64,000 bases of DNA from Thermocaproicibacter sp041859875 (GCA_041859875.1 JBFLFY010000008.1:1-64000); one strand, 5' to 3'. Positions 27,828 through 37,263 are shown, numbered from the stretch's first letter. A program made the numbers and translations. The notes: generated from the sequence alone by a model not told the origin.

Positions 27828-28328
27828 TTACTTTTCCTCCCGGGAGCTCATTTCATTCAATTCTTCTTCCGTAAGCATATGAGTTACATGTTCTAGAAAC
27901 AGGATGCCATCCAGATGGTCGATTTCATGGCAGGAAGCCGTAGCGAGCAGGCCGTCGCCCTCATATTCATATGTTTTCCCGTGGCGATCCTGCGCACGCA
28001 CCTTAACGTACGCGGGACGTTTTGTAATGCCCCATTTGCCCGGAATGGAAAGGCAGCCCTCCATGCTTTTCTGTTCACCGCTCTGCTCTACAATCACTGG
28101 GTTCACAAGTTCCCGCACGCCCTTTCCATCGCCTATGTCAATAACAACCACACGGCGCAGTATACCAACCTGTATGGCAGTAAGGCCTACTCCGTCTGCT
28201 GCATGCAGCGTTTCTGCCATGTCATCCAGAAAGGCTGCAAGGCGCTGGTCAAATTTTTCTACTGGGCGGCATTTTTTCGCCAAAAACGCGCCTTCCTTAT
28301 CATTCGTTACAATATTTCGAATAGCCAA
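27828..28328 (-). CDS. def: Peptide deformylase
   Basis: Removes the N-formyl group from nascent proteins. The 166-residue type 1 enzyme carries the three motifs GVGLTAIQVG (usual second Ala is Thr), EGCLSIPGKWG (Cys zinc ligand) and HEIDHLDGILF. The start codon is TTG at 28328 with AGGAGG 7 nt upstream; no ATG fits. It is 16 nt downstream of priA. Confidence 0.96.
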   Translation of the reverse strand: MAIRNIVTNDKEGAFLAKKCRPVEKFDQRLAAFLDDMAETLHAADGVGLTAIQVGILRRVVVIDIGDGKGVRELVNPVIVEQSGEQKSMEGCLSIPGKWGITKRPAYVKVRAQDRHGKTYEYEGDGLLATASCHEIDHLDGILFLEHVTHMLTEEELNEMSSREEK

Positions 28329-28344
28329 AATGATTCCTCCTATT

Positions 28345-30795
28345 TCATAAAATCGAGTCGGGATTCATATCGGAAAAAGCCGTAACGCCCGCGTGTTCGC
28401 GCTGTGTTGGAAACCAAACCAGCAGACGGGCAATCAGCTCGCGAAAACGTTTGCTGCTGCGGCATTTTATCAGCAGTTTATATCTATATTTATTGCTCAC
28501 TTTCCCAATTAATGCCGGAGAAGGCTTTAGCGCGCGCATTGGCAGTTCGGGGTATTCCCTCTGCGCTGTTTCCCGTAGCTTTTGTGTAAAATCCATGCTG
28601 GAAGAACGAACTTTTTCTTCATTCAAGCCCACAAAGCCAATAACACATAAATCGGCGAACGGGGGATAGAGCATCTCGCGGCGAAGAGCAATCTCACCAT
28701 GATAAAATTCGGGGTAATTCTGATTGGCAGCCAAACGAATAATTTTATTTTCCGGAGTATAGGTCTGAATGATTGCACGCCCGTGGTACCTGCCGCGGCC
28801 CGAACGGCCGACTACCTGAGTCAAAAGATCAAAAGCGCGCTCATAGCTTCTAAAATTTTCGCCGTAAAGTGCCTGGTCTGCCGAAAGGACTCCGACGAGT
28901 GTCACATTTTCAAAATCCAGCCCCTTTGCAACCATTTGCGTGCCAACGATGATGTCGTACTCTCCATCCGAAAACTGCTTAAGCTTCTTATCGTAAGCAA
29001 AACGTGTCATGGTTGAGTCGGCATCAAGCCGAAGGATGCGCGCCTGTGGAAGAAGCTCTTCCAGCTGCTGCGTAGCGCGCTGTGTCCCAAACCCGGAATA
29101 ATGGATCTGCTCTTCATGACAAACAGGGCACTCTGTAGTAAGCGGAACAGAATACCCACAGTAATGGCACATCAGCCGTTTGTTAGCGGCATGGTAGGTC
29201 AGCGTAATGCTGCAGTTCGGGCAAGTCATCACATGGCCGCAGGCACGGCAGGAAGCAAATGTATTGTAACCCCGCCGGTTTAAAAGAAGAATCGACTGTC
29301 GGCCATCCTCCAGATTCTGCTTCAAGCCTTCCGTAAGCGCTGTGCTGAAAATACTTCGGTTGCCATGCTCAGCCTCAAGATTCATGTCAACAATATCCAC
29401 CTGGGGAAGTTCTGCTTTTCCATAGCGCGCGGGCAAAACATTCAGCGTATAACGACCATTCTGCGCATAGTAGTAACTTTCAATGGATGGTGTGGCCGAA
29501 GAAAGCACAAGCAGCGCTTTATGGTAAGCACAGCGGTATTTTGCAACATCGCGGGCATGATAACGAGGCGACGATTCCGACTTATAAGTGCCTTCCTGCT
29601 CTTCATCCATTACGATGAGGCCAATATTCGAAAGCGGAGCAAATACTGCCGACCGGGTACCAATAACAATGGAAGCTTTTCCGCTGCGCACACGCTTCCA
29701 TTCATCCAGCCGCTCCGCTAATGTAAGGCCACTGTGAAAAACAGCGACTCCCGCACCATAGCGTGCCCGAAAAATAGAAATTGTCTGTGGAGTCAGTGAA
29801 ATCTCTGGTACCATAACAATGACGCCCCGGCCATCCTCGCGCACATGGTCAATCAGGCGCAGAAAGACGGAAGTTTTACCGCTTCCGGTAACGCCGTAAA
29901 GCAGCGTTACGCCGCCTTTTCCAAGTTTATATTGCTCATACATACGGCTGAATGCTTTTTGCTGTTCCGGTGACAGCGTAAAATCTTGTGGCTTTTCAAC
30001 CGGTACAGAACTGTACGGATTGCGGTAAACCTCAACATCATAGTACTGCGCGGCACCCTTTTTTACAAGAGCGTTTACCACGGCAGGCGTAACCCCCGTA
30101 AAATAGCAAAGCTCTTTCAGAGAGGCACAGCCTGCATCCTGAAGGACTTTAAAGACACTTTTTTGTTTCGGAGTAAGTTTTTGTGACGGAATATCTTCCG
30201 CAAGCCGAACCATTTTCTGCGTTGCATCCGTAATCTGCCGAACAGCATCGCTGTTTTTGAGCAGTATCCCCTTTTTTAAAAGTCTTTCCAGAACTGTGCT
30301 TTCATTGGAAAGGCCAAGTTCTTTCAATATTTTTTCACGTGGAATAAATTTTCTGGAATGTGAAAGATATGCAACAGACTGCCGCTCCTGCTCATCCAAT
30401 TTACTGCACTCCGGCTCCGAAAGTTGCTTTTTTAATGAATACTCGGTGCGCAGTTTCAGCTTAATTCCAGCTGGAAAAAAAAGTTTTGCCGCTTCAAACA
30501 GCGTACAGAATGTATGTTCTTTAATCCAGAAAACAAGGCCCACAGCTTCTTTGGAAAGAAGCGGGGCCTGATCTTCAACGGAAAAAATGCTCTTTAATTT
30601 TTCAGCCTTTGCACCGGTTTTCTGCTCAAGCCCTAAAACAATGCCAAGCCGCTTCCCGTTGGCTGTACCAAAGGGAACAATGACCCTACAGCCAACCACG
30701 GCAGAATGAAGCAAAGGCTCCGGAATTAAATAGTCAAAAATGCGGTCAAAGTGATAGACGGAATTTTCCACTGCAATTTTCGCAACAGCAGCCAT
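28345..30795 (-). CDS. priA: Primosomal protein N' (replication restart helicase PriA)
   Basis: Loads the replicative helicase at stalled forks. An N-terminal 3'-DNA-binding domain (AVENSVYHFDRIFDYLIPE) and winged helix are followed by the superfamily 2 helicase core: LLYGVTGSGKTSVFLRLI, VMDEEQEGTY, LSSATPS, GTQMVAKGLDF and GRSGRG. The zinc-binding insert has four CxxC pairs between about residues 520 and 570. I start at ATG 30795 (MAAVAKIAV), which has AAGGAG 8 nt upstream; the in-frame GTG at 30804 is too close to the same site. Length is 816. Confidence 0.96.
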   Translation of the reverse strand: MAAVAKIAVENSVYHFDRIFDYLIPEPLLHSAVVGCRVIVPFGTANGKRLGIVLGLEQKTGAKAEKLKSIFSVEDQAPLLSKEAVGLVFWIKEHTFCTLFEAAKLFFPAGIKLKLRTEYSLKKQLSEPECSKLDEQERQSVAYLSHSRKFIPREKILKELGLSNESTVLERLLKKGILLKNSDAVRQITDATQKMVRLAEDIPSQKLTPKQKSVFKVLQDAGCASLKELCYFTGVTPAVVNALVKKGAAQYYDVEVYRNPYSSVPVEKPQDFTLSPEQQKAFSRMYEQYKLGKGGVTLLYGVTGSGKTSVFLRLIDHVREDGRGVIVMVPEISLTPQTISIFRARYGAGVAVFHSGLTLAERLDEWKRVRSGKASIVIGTRSAVFAPLSNIGLIVMDEEQEGTYKSESSPRYHARDVAKYRCAYHKALLVLSSATPSIESYYYAQNGRYTLNVLPARYGKAELPQVDIVDMNLEAEHGNRSIFSTALTEGLKQNLEDGRQSILLLNRRGYNTFASCRACGHVMTCPNCSITLTYHAANKRLMCHYCGYSVPLTTECPVCHEEQIHYSGFGTQRATQQLEELLPQARILRLDADSTMTRFAYDKKLKQFSDGEYDIIVGTQMVAKGLDFENVTLVGVLSADQALYGENFRSYERAFDLLTQVVGRSGRGRYHGRAIIQTYTPENKIIRLAANQNYPEFYHGEIALRREMLYPPFADLCVIGFVGLNEEKVRSSSMDFTQKLRETAQREYPELPMRALKPSPALIGKVSNKYRYKLLIKCRSSKRFRELIARLLVWFPTQREHAGVTAFSDMNPDSIL

Positions 30796-30819
30796 CTCCA
30801 TCACTCCTTAAGCTGGGAA

Positions 30820-31038
30820 TTACTCAAAATCATCATCGTTCGGGCTGACTTTTTCAATCATCCGAATCTTATGGTTCATATATTCGTCAACAGCCATCTG
30901 AACCGGCTTGTCATCAAGAATAACCTTGTTGGCTTCCGCTTCCTCAGAAATCTGCCTTGCACGCTTGGATATTGCTATTACAAGCGAATAGCGGCTCTGA
31001 TCCGGCGTTAATATTAAATCAGCAATCGGTTTAATCAT
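30820..31038 (-). CDS. rpoZ: RNA polymerase omega subunit
   Basis: A 72-residue protein starting MIKPIADLILTPDQSRYSLV, with the conserved central AISKRARQI and a C-terminal acidic tail. The ATG at 31038 has AAAGGA 9 nt upstream and overlaps the gmk stop by 8 nt. The gmk-rpoZ order is standard in Firmicutes. Confidence 0.95.
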   Translation of the reverse strand: MIKPIADLILTPDQSRYSLVIAISKRARQISEEAEANKVILDDKPVQMAVDEYMNHKIRMIEKVSPNDDDFE

Positions 31039-31639
31039 TTTTAAGTATCCTTTCAATCTGCTGCCTATTCCGGCAGGTTTTACACTTTTCGGCTTGAAGA
31101 ATCCAGCGGATTCGCTCCGCGGCGGCTTCTACCGTATCATTAACTACAGAATAATCATAATGCTCGGCTGCGCCAAGTTCCCGCCGAGCAGCTTCAAGGC
31201 GTTTCCGAACCTTTTCGTCTGTTTCGGTTCCGCGGCTTCGGAGCCGATGTTCCAGTTCCTGCAGGGAAGGTGGAAGAATAAAAACCCCCACGGCATCAGG
31301 CCGCTTTTTCTTTACCTGAGCCCCACCCTGAACCTCTATCTCAAGGATAACATCTTTTCCCTGTGAAGTCCACTCTTCAATCGGCTCAGCAGGAGTTCCA
31401 TACCAGTTACCGCAGTATTCAGCGCTTTCCAGCATTTTGCCTTCCGCAACAAGTGTGCTGAATTTGCTCTGTGAAATGAAGTGATAATCCTTGCCATCTG
31501 TTTCGCCGGGGCGCGGCATCCGCGTTGTGGCAGAAATTGAAAGCTCTATATTCTTATCTTGAGCCAGCAGAGTTTTTAGGACTGTGCCTTTCCCGGTACC
31601 GGAAGGCCCGGAAAAAACCACCAGAAGACCTTTACTCAT
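31031..31639 (-). CDS. gmk: Guanylate kinase
   Basis: GMP to GDP. The frame starts at ATG 31639 (MSKGLLVVFSGPSGTGKGT), overlapping the remA stop by 8 nt, and gives 202 residues. Walker A is GPSGTGKGT; the GMP-binding residues are in STTRMPRPGE-type sequence (SATTRMPRPGETDGKDYHF) and the lid follows. The C-terminus carries an additional CKTCRN segment before the stop. A 15-residue longer opening would run into remA. Confidence 0.96.
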   Translation of the reverse strand: MSKGLLVVFSGPSGTGKGTVLKTLLAQDKNIELSISATTRMPRPGETDGKDYHFISQSKFSTLVAEGKMLESAEYCGNWYGTPAEPIEEWTSQGKDVILEIEVQGGAQVKKKRPDAVGVFILPPSLQELEHRLRSRGTETDEKVRKRLEAARRELGAAEHYDYSVVNDTVEAAAERIRWILQAEKCKTCRNRQQIERILKND

Positions 31640-31910
31640 CATCTTCGTCCGAAACCTCCTCATCTGCACCATTGCGGTCCTCATTCAGTCTGTTTGCCAC
31701 CGTTTCCGGCTGAACCGCGGAAAGGATAACATGGTCACTGTCTGTAATAATAACGGCGCGTGTACGACGTCCGTACGTTGCATCAATCAGGGAACCACGT
31801 TCTTTGGCATCCTGAATAATCCGTTTGATAGGTGCCGACTCCGGGCTGACGATTGCCACCAGGCGGCTGGCGGAAACCATATTGCCGAAGCCGATATTGA
31901 TCAGTTTCAT
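31632..31910 (-). CDS. remA: RemA-like extracellular matrix regulator (DUF370)
   Basis: A 92-residue member of the RemA family (MKLINIGFGNMVSASRLVAI; DATYGRRTRAVIITDSDHV). RemA of B. subtilis forms DNA-binding rings and activates biofilm and osmoprotection genes. The family body is about 75 residues; here an acidic tail (NEDRNGADEEVSDEDDE) is added. The position between yicC and gmk is the conserved one. Confidence 0.93.
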   Translation of the reverse strand: MKLINIGFGNMVSASRLVAIVSPESAPIKRIIQDAKERGSLIDATYGRRTRAVIITDSDHVILSAVQPETVANRLNEDRNGADEEVSDEDDE

Positions 31911-31922
31911 AAATCTTCCCCT

Positions 31923-32816
31923 TTACCTGGAAGTGTATTGTTCAATATTCTGAATCTGTTCACGGATCTTTTCAATCTCCGCTTTCATATCGACTACCCA
32001 GTGCGAAATCTGGGCATCCACGCACTTAGAACCAATCGTGTTGGCCTCACGGTTCATTTCCTGCACCAGGAAATCGAGGCGGCGGCCAACCGGCTCATTT
32101 GCTTCCAGCATAGACGAAAGCTGGTCTATATGGCTGCGCAGCCGTACCGTTTCTTCGGCAACCGAAACTTTGTCGGCAAATACTGCGGCTTCAGTCAGGA
32201 CTCGCTGCTCGTCCACATCTGCGCCGCCCAGCATATCGGAAATCCGCTCTTTCAGCTTAGTGCGGTACTCCTCTACTGTCTGGGGAGAGCGCCTTTCAAT
32301 TTTCCCTACAAGCTCCAGCACCGCAGATGCCTTTTGCAAAACATCATTCCTCATGTTCTGACCCTCCGCCCGGCGCATGGCGAAAAAAGGAACAAGTGCT
32401 TCTTCCAGCACCTGCCTGACAGCCCCCCACACCTTTTCTTCATCTTCCTGTGCCCGATGTACAGTAAAAATGTCAGGGCAATGTATCAATGATGAAATCG
32501 TTATGTCATCCTTTAAACCATACTGCTGCTGTATTTCATGAAATGCAGCAAGGTAACCTGCTGCAAGGGAATGATCTATATGCACCTCGGCATCCGCATG
32601 ATCGGGTGCCTCTAACTCTACACAAACGTCAACTTTACCACGCGCTATGCGTTCCTGCAAAAAAGGCCGTATCTTTTCTTCTAGAAAGTCATCTTCATGT
32701 GAAACGCGGCAGCTAAAATCAAAAAAGCGGTGATTAACCGATTTGATTTCCACCGTAATGCTGCGCCCATCTATAACCTTTTCCGCCCGGCCAAAGCCGG
32801 TCATACTGCTCACCAC
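31923..32816 (-). CDS. YicC/YloC family endoribonuclease
   Basis: A 297-residue protein. N-terminal SSMTGFGRAE and EIKSVNHRFFDFSCR are the family signatures; the C-terminus has DFLVQEMNREANTIGSKC, the catalytic DUF1732 segment. E. coli YicC is an RNase. The start is GTG (32816); the MVSSMTGFG form matches the family better than starting at the internal ATG. It is the first gene of the long minus-strand series, with promoter 32864-32893 directly upstream. Confidence 0.93.
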   Translation of the reverse strand: MVSSMTGFGRAEKVIDGRSITVEIKSVNHRFFDFSCRVSHEDDFLEEKIRPFLQERIARGKVDVCVELEAPDHADAEVHIDHSLAAGYLAAFHEIQQQYGLKDDITISSLIHCPDIFTVHRAQEDEEKVWGAVRQVLEEALVPFFAMRRAEGQNMRNDVLQKASAVLELVGKIERRSPQTVEEYRTKLKERISDMLGGADVDEQRVLTEAAVFADKVSVAEETVRLRSHIDQLSSMLEANEPVGRRLDFLVQEMNREANTIGSKCVDAQISHWVVDMKAEIEKIREQIQNIEQYTSR

Positions 32817-32863
32817 GAAAAAATCATCTCAATTTTAGAAATCTGTAGAACTTTTATCTTCTT

Positions 32864-32893
32864 ATTTTATCAGCTTTCCTGCCCTATTGTCAA
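32864..32893 (-). promoter_or_regulatory. Promoter of the yicC-remA-gmk-rpoZ-priA series
   Basis: TTGACA (32888-32893), an 18-nt spacer and TAAAAT with an upstream TG (32864-32869) on the minus strand. The -35 box overlaps the last codons of rluB. Confidence 0.75.
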
Positions 32894-33651
32894 CTGTTCT
32901 GCCGGTTTTGGTGAGGAGCCTGTTTTTTCACACCTGCAGCTTCCTCCAAGCTGGAAACTTCCACAGGGGTAAGTTCACGCCATTTCCCTGCTGGCAGCAT
33001 TCCAAGCTTCAGGGGTCCAAAAGCCGTACGCTTTAAGCGCGCGGTCTCAAGGCCAAGCGCCTCGCACATTTTACGGATTTCGCGGTTCCTGCCTTCATGA
33101 AGGATAATTTGCAGCACCACACGCCCAGGTTCACGCACTAACACGGTAACTTCAGCCGGAGCCGTTCTTTTTCCGTCTATAACAATACCTTCCGTCATTT
33201 GGCCAATTTGCTCGTCAGTGATACCGGGGCGCACCGTAACGCGGTAAGTTTTCGGCACATGGCGGGAGGGATGCATCATATCGTTCGCAAACTCACCGTC
33301 ATTCGTCATCAGTAAAAGGCCTTCCGATTCACGATCGAGCCTACCAACCGGGTATATTCTCTGTGGGATGCCCTGTACAAGTTCCGCCACGCATTTCCGG
33401 TCCATTTCATCGCTCATGGTGGTTATGTACCCACGCGGCTTGTGCAGCATAATATAAAATGGTTCAAAATGACCGTGAACCGGTTTACCGTCAAGTGTAA
33501 TACGATCGCTCTGTGGATTAGCCTTGTCACCCAGCTGAGCCGGTTTTCCATTCACTGATACTCTTCCAGCCTGAATATATTCTTCTGCTTTGCGGCGGGA
33601 AGCAATGCCACATTCGGCAATAATTTTCTGTACTCTTTCAAGGTCAGCCAT
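32890..33651 (-). CDS. rluB: 23S rRNA pseudouridine synthase, RluB/RsuA family
   Basis: A 253-residue protein with an N-terminal S4 RNA-binding domain (RVQKIIAECGIASRRKAEEYI) and the RsuA-type catalytic domain. The catalytic Asp is in VGRLDRESEGLLLMTNDGEF. YIMLHKPRGYITTM and LHEGRNREIRKMCEALG are further family marks. It is the last gene of the series that begins at 37953. Synteny with scpA-scpB supports RluB rather than RsuA. Confidence 0.94.
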   Translation of the reverse strand: MADLERVQKIIAECGIASRRKAEEYIQAGRVSVNGKPAQLGDKANPQSDRITLDGKPVHGHFEPFYIMLHKPRGYITTMSDEMDRKCVAELVQGIPQRIYPVGRLDRESEGLLLMTNDGEFANDMMHPSRHVPKTYRVTVRPGITDEQIGQMTEGIVIDGKRTAPAEVTVLVREPGRVVLQIILHEGRNREIRKMCEALGLETARLKRTAFGPLKLGMLPAGKWRELTPVEVSSLEEAAGVKKQAPHQNRQNS

Positions 33652-33684
33652 ATTGTTGTTTTTCCTTTCTTTGGGACATCCGAT

Positions 33685-34818
33685 TTATTGAAAAAGGCTG
33701 CGGAACCACTCTGCAAAATTCTGAAACCAATTTTTCTCTGTGGGGGGAGCCGAAATATTTTCTGCCGCAGTCAGTTCCGTTGCGGCTACAAGCTTGCCGC
33801 CACAGCGGTAACACACCCGGCCGAGGACTTGCCCCGATTTCACCGGTGCATAAATGAAGCGCGGCATTTCTACGGTACGCTGCAGCGTTTCATTGGAATC
33901 GATAACTACATTTCCGCCAGAAGACCCCACAACTGCCACGCTGTTTTTAACGCCGCCGACCGCAGATTCTGTAAGGTGATACATTGAATCGTCAATCGTA
34001 CAGGATTTTAGCCTGGTAAAGCCATAATTCAAAAGGTTCTCGTGGTCGTTCCAATCATCCGGAGCATTCAAAGTAACCGCCACAAGGCGCACACCATCCT
34101 TCTCAGCTGCAGAAACAAGACAGCGGCCCGCTTTTTTTGTAAACCCCGTTTTTACACCGGTGCAGTACCGGTACAGTTTTAAAAGGCGATTGTGATTACC
34201 GTAGTAATGTGTCACATCGGGGCTGATAAAATGAATCTGCATGGAAGACTGCCGCACAATATTGGAAAAATCGCTGTTTTTCATTGCGGCACACGTAAGC
34301 TGTGACATATCATACGCTGTAGAGTAATGTTCCTCGTCATCCAAGCCAGACGGCGTAACAAAATGTGTATTTTTCATGCCGAGCCGCGCCGCTTCTGCAT
34401 TCATCATATCAGCAAAATGCTCTTTTGTTCCGCCAACCGCAAAAGCGGCAGAATTTGCAGCATCGTTCCCGGAAACCATCAGCATTCCAGCAGCAAGGTC
34501 GCGCAAAGTGAGGCGGTCACCTGCACGCAGGCCCATAGAGGAACCTTCAACGCGAATCATTTCCGGCGTTATCGTTACCGTACGGTTTCCCGCCGATGCA
34601 GCCTGCAGCGTAAGCATTGAAGTCATAATCTTTGTCGTACTGGCGATTGCAAGCCTCTGGTTTTCATTCTTTGCATACAGCACTCTGCCGTCATCCGCAT
34701 TTACAACGACGGCTGATTTTGCCGACACTTCAGGCTGAGCCGCAGCTGCTTGCGCGTTGACCGGCAAAAGGGCGGCCGCCAGAACGGCAACCGCACAGAT
34801 AAGCCATTTTCCCTTCAT
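33685..34818 (-). CDS. dacF: Serine-type D-Ala-D-Ala carboxypeptidase (S11), DacF-like
   Basis: Trims the terminal D-Ala of peptidoglycan stem peptides. ATG 34818 gives a signal peptide (KGKWLICAVAVLAAALLPV, cleaved near AQAAA). The penicillin-binding motifs are SxxK in IASTTKIMTS, SGN in VSGNDAANSA and KTG in GVKTGFTKKAG. The C-terminal beta domain and amphipathic end anchor it to the membrane. AGGTGG lies 5 nt upstream. Upstream in-frame starts (34866, 34839) have no good site. Lying next to ytfJ and scpAB, as dacF does in Bacillus relatives, suggests a spore-cortex or vegetative wall role. Confidence 0.92.
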   Translation of the reverse strand: MKGKWLICAVAVLAAALLPVNAQAAAAQPEVSAKSAVVVNADDGRVLYAKNENQRLAIASTTKIMTSMLTLQAASAGNRTVTITPEMIRVEGSSMGLRAGDRLTLRDLAAGMLMVSGNDAANSAAFAVGGTKEHFADMMNAEAARLGMKNTHFVTPSGLDDEEHYSTAYDMSQLTCAAMKNSDFSNIVRQSSMQIHFISPDVTHYYGNHNRLLKLYRYCTGVKTGFTKKAGRCLVSAAEKDGVRLVAVTLNAPDDWNDHENLLNYGFTRLKSCTIDDSMYHLTESAVGGVKNSVAVVGSSGGNVVIDSNETLQRTVEMPRFIYAPVKSGQVLGRVCYRCGGKLVAATELTAAENISAPPTEKNWFQNFAEWFRSLFQ

Positions 34819-34869
34819 TCCAACCACCTGCCGATTCATATATATGCAGATGAGGAACGCAGTCATGAT

Positions 34870-35301
34870 TTAATCTTGGGTATGGTTATTTTCCGGTTCA
34901 CGGGAAGAGTCGTTTTTCGCATTTGTTTTAGGGCTTTTATGAATCATGCCGTTTACCTTATCAATGATTTCCGGAGCCTGGTCAATTAAGCGGTCAACAG
35001 CGGTATTGCTGCCTGCATCAACACGGAGAAGACGAACCTGACCGTTGGAAACAACAAGAAATGCAACCGGGGTAATCGTGATACCAGCGCCTGTTCCTCC
35101 GCCAAAATACTGCTTTTCCGGAACTTTGGTTGGCAAGTCGGAGCCGCCTGAAGCAAAACCATAATTTACTTTTGAAATCGGAATGATTGTCGTTCCGTCC
35201 GGAGTTGTAATAGGGTCACCGATTACGGAATTTACATCAACCATCTGCTTGATTTTTTCAAGGGTCGTATCCATCATGCCTTCGATTGGATGCTCAGCCA
35301 T
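34870..35301 (-). CDS. ytfJ: GerW family sporulation protein YtfJ
   Basis: A 143-residue protein with the family signature (VIGDPITTPDGTTIIPISKV; YGFASGGSD; FGGGTGAGITITPVAFLVV). Bacillus GerW is made in the forespore and is needed for normal germination. It follows a DUF2953 gene, the same order as ytfI-ytfJ in Bacillus. Confidence 0.94.
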   Translation of the reverse strand: MAEHPIEGMMDTTLEKIKQMVDVNSVIGDPITTPDGTTIIPISKVNYGFASGGSDLPTKVPEKQYFGGGTGAGITITPVAFLVVSNGQVRLLRVDAGSNTAVDRLIDQAPEIIDKVNGMIHKSPKTNAKNDSSREPENNHTQD

Positions 35302-35330
35302 AAAAATACACCGCTTTCTTTTAAATTAAT

Positions 35331-35948
35331 TCAGCTGTCTGTTGCTGCTTCTTTTACCAGCTTCATAGACTTAAAGAACGCGCCCAAAAGCGTATTCAGC
35401 AAAAAGAACAGTTTAATATGTGCCTTTAATTCAAATGTTACCAGGCTTTTCTGCAAATGAAAGTCAGGCACAATTGTAATATGATATTCTTGATATTTTG
35501 CGCACTGAAATATCATTCCGGCTGCAGTGCCAACAGCCCCGCAGACGCGGCCGTAGTCGAGAGCCGTTTGCGCGGCGTCTTCGCCGCCCACAGCAATCCG
35601 AAGCCAAAGCCGCCTGAAAATAAGATGGCGAAAAATTTTTTGGGCCGTCGTTCCTGCCAATTTAGCGGCTTCGCTAAGAATTTCCAGAAACCCTGAAAGG
35701 CCCTTTTTTTGAAAAAGCTCACGCAGCTGGTGCTTTTCAGCATGCTGCTTTGCTTTTTCTTCTTCCTTTTGCTTCTGCTTTTCTGTTTTCTCTTTTTCCG
35801 GAGGCCTCGGTACAACGGTATAGTGGAAAAAGAGGAAACTGATTTTTGCTGAAAGTTCCTCTTGAAAACTGGCTTCAACAACAACCGGGCAGGCAAGTAA
35901 AACGGCAAATATGACCTGCATTGTCAGGAAAACATACCAAAAGTTCAT
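35331..35948 (-). CDS. DUF2953 domain-containing protein (YtfI-like)
   Basis: A 205-residue protein with an N-terminal membrane segment (FLTMQVIFAVLLACPVVV), a charged Lys/Glu-rich linker (about 50-90) and a C-terminal DUF2953 region with KFxL-type strands (VTFELKAHIKLFFLLNTLL). Function unknown. It overlaps scpB by 4 nt and lies 29 nt before ytfJ. Confidence 0.85.
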   Translation of the reverse strand: MNFWYVFLTMQVIFAVLLACPVVVEASFQEELSAKISFLFFHYTVVPRPPEKEKTEKQKQKEEEKAKQHAEKHQLRELFQKKGLSGFLEILSEAAKLAGTTAQKIFRHLIFRRLWLRIAVGGEDAAQTALDYGRVCGAVGTAAGMIFQCAKYQEYHITIVPDFHLQKSLVTFELKAHIKLFFLLNTLLGAFFKSMKLVKEAATDS

Positions 35949-36526
35949 CCGGCATCCTCGGCGGGGACTTCCCGCTCTTCCGGCTCCTCGCTATTCTCGT
36001 CGTCATCCTTCCCATGCTCCACAGGCGGAAGCTCGTCCAGTGAAGAAATGTTCAGACAGCGAAGAAAATCCGGAGTAGTACCGTAAAGCAGCGGACGGCC
36101 AGGAAGTTCCAGACGCCCACGTTCCTCAACCAGTCCTTTTGCCGTGAGGCTGCCTAAAACACCAGAGCAATCCACACCTCGAACCTGCTCAACAAACGCC
36201 TTAGTAACGGGCTGATTGTAAGCAACAACAGCAAGCACCTCAAGGGCAGCCTGTGAAAGCGGCATATTTCTGCGCCTGTCGAGTGCTGCACGCACTTGGC
36301 TGGCATACTCATTTCTAGTACACATCTGCCAACCATTTTCCAACTGAATAATCTGTATGCCATCGTTTTTCAAATTAAACTGGTCTGCAAGGTTTCTCAT
36401 AACTTTTTCCGTTGTTGGTTTGTCCAGCTCCAGAACATCAGAAATTCGGTCAGCAGTTACTGGTTCGCCGCTTGCAAACAAAATTGCTTCGGCCGCACCC
36501 TGAATCCTTTTAATCTCTGCTTTCAT
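35945..36526 (-). CDS. scpB: Segregation and condensation protein B
   Basis: Accessory subunit of the SMC condensin complex. The protein has two winged-helix domains (AEAILFASGEPVTADRISDVL; LAVVAYNQPVTKAFVEQVRG), followed by GLVEERGRLELPGRPLLYGT, the typical C-terminal motif, and an acidic tail. I start at ATG 36526, which has AGAGG 7 nt upstream, rather than the in-frame TTG at 36532. It begins 2 nt after scpA. Confidence 0.95.
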   Translation of the reverse strand: MKAEIKRIQGAAEAILFASGEPVTADRISDVLELDKPTTEKVMRNLADQFNLKNDGIQIIQLENGWQMCTRNEYASQVRAALDRRRNMPLSQAALEVLAVVAYNQPVTKAFVEQVRGVDCSGVLGSLTAKGLVEERGRLELPGRPLLYGTTPDFLRCLNISSLDELPPVEHGKDDDENSEEPEEREVPAEDAG

Positions 36527-36528
36527 GG

Positions 36529-37248
36529 TCAAGCCTCTTTTCTGCGTTTCCTTCGTGCAAGCAGCCGCACCGTACCGTTTGAATCACCTTCCAAGCGAAT
36601 CCGCTTGCCCTTGACAAGCTCAAGAACTGCCAAAAATGTTGCTACAAGCTCAGAATGCTCGTGGCAGCCACGGTACAAATCAGTATATTTTGCTGTGCCG
36701 GCTTTTCTCAATCCGCGCAGCAGGCGGATAATACGGGAACCGACACTTACAATAGGATGTGCCACAATACCGGAAAAAGCTTCCGGCTTAGGCGGCAACA
36801 GACGCTTCCCACGCCCAGCGGCGCTTTGGTATGCATTGTGAATCTCTTCTGGGGTGTGATGCCCGCGGTAAGCTGTTTCAAACTGAATTTTCTGCGGTTC
36901 GCGCGTATAAGAATCAAACGTAAGATGTTCACCAAGAATTTTAGCCAAGCGTCGGCATTCCTGATATTCCAGCAATTCACCCGTTAATTCACGCTGCAGT
37001 TGATCTGCTTCCTCCGGTTTTGGAAGAAGGTACACGGTTTTCATGTAAACAAGGCGTGCCGCCATCTCGAGGAACTCGCTTGCAACTTCCATGTTCTGCT
37101 TCTGCATGGCATTAATCTGTTCCATGTACTGGTCAACAAGTTCTGTAATGCAGACGTCGCAGATATTCAGTTTGTTTTTTCTTACCAGAAACAAAAGCAG
37201 GTCTAACGGGCCTTCAAATGTTTCCAGTTTATAACATAGTTTTTCCAT
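36529..37248 (-). CDS. scpA: Segregation and condensation protein A (kleisin)
   Basis: Bridges the SMC heads. Of 239 residues, the N-terminal part reads KLETFEGPLDLLLFLVRKNKLNI, the canonical ScpA start. The middle has ASEFLEMAARLVYMKTVYLLP, and the C-terminal winged helix has ELVATFLAVLELVKGKRI. It belongs to the M50-scpA-scpB series. Confidence 0.96.
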   Translation of the reverse strand: MEKLCYKLETFEGPLDLLLFLVRKNKLNICDVCITELVDQYMEQINAMQKQNMEVASEFLEMAARLVYMKTVYLLPKPEEADQLQRELTGELLEYQECRRLAKILGEHLTFDSYTREPQKIQFETAYRGHHTPEEIHNAYQSAAGRGKRLLPPKPEAFSGIVAHPIVSVGSRIIRLLRGLRKAGTAKYTDLYRGCHEHSELVATFLAVLELVKGKRIRLEGDSNGTVRLLARRKRRKEA

Positions 37249-37263
37249 TTTTTCGCTGTTTAT

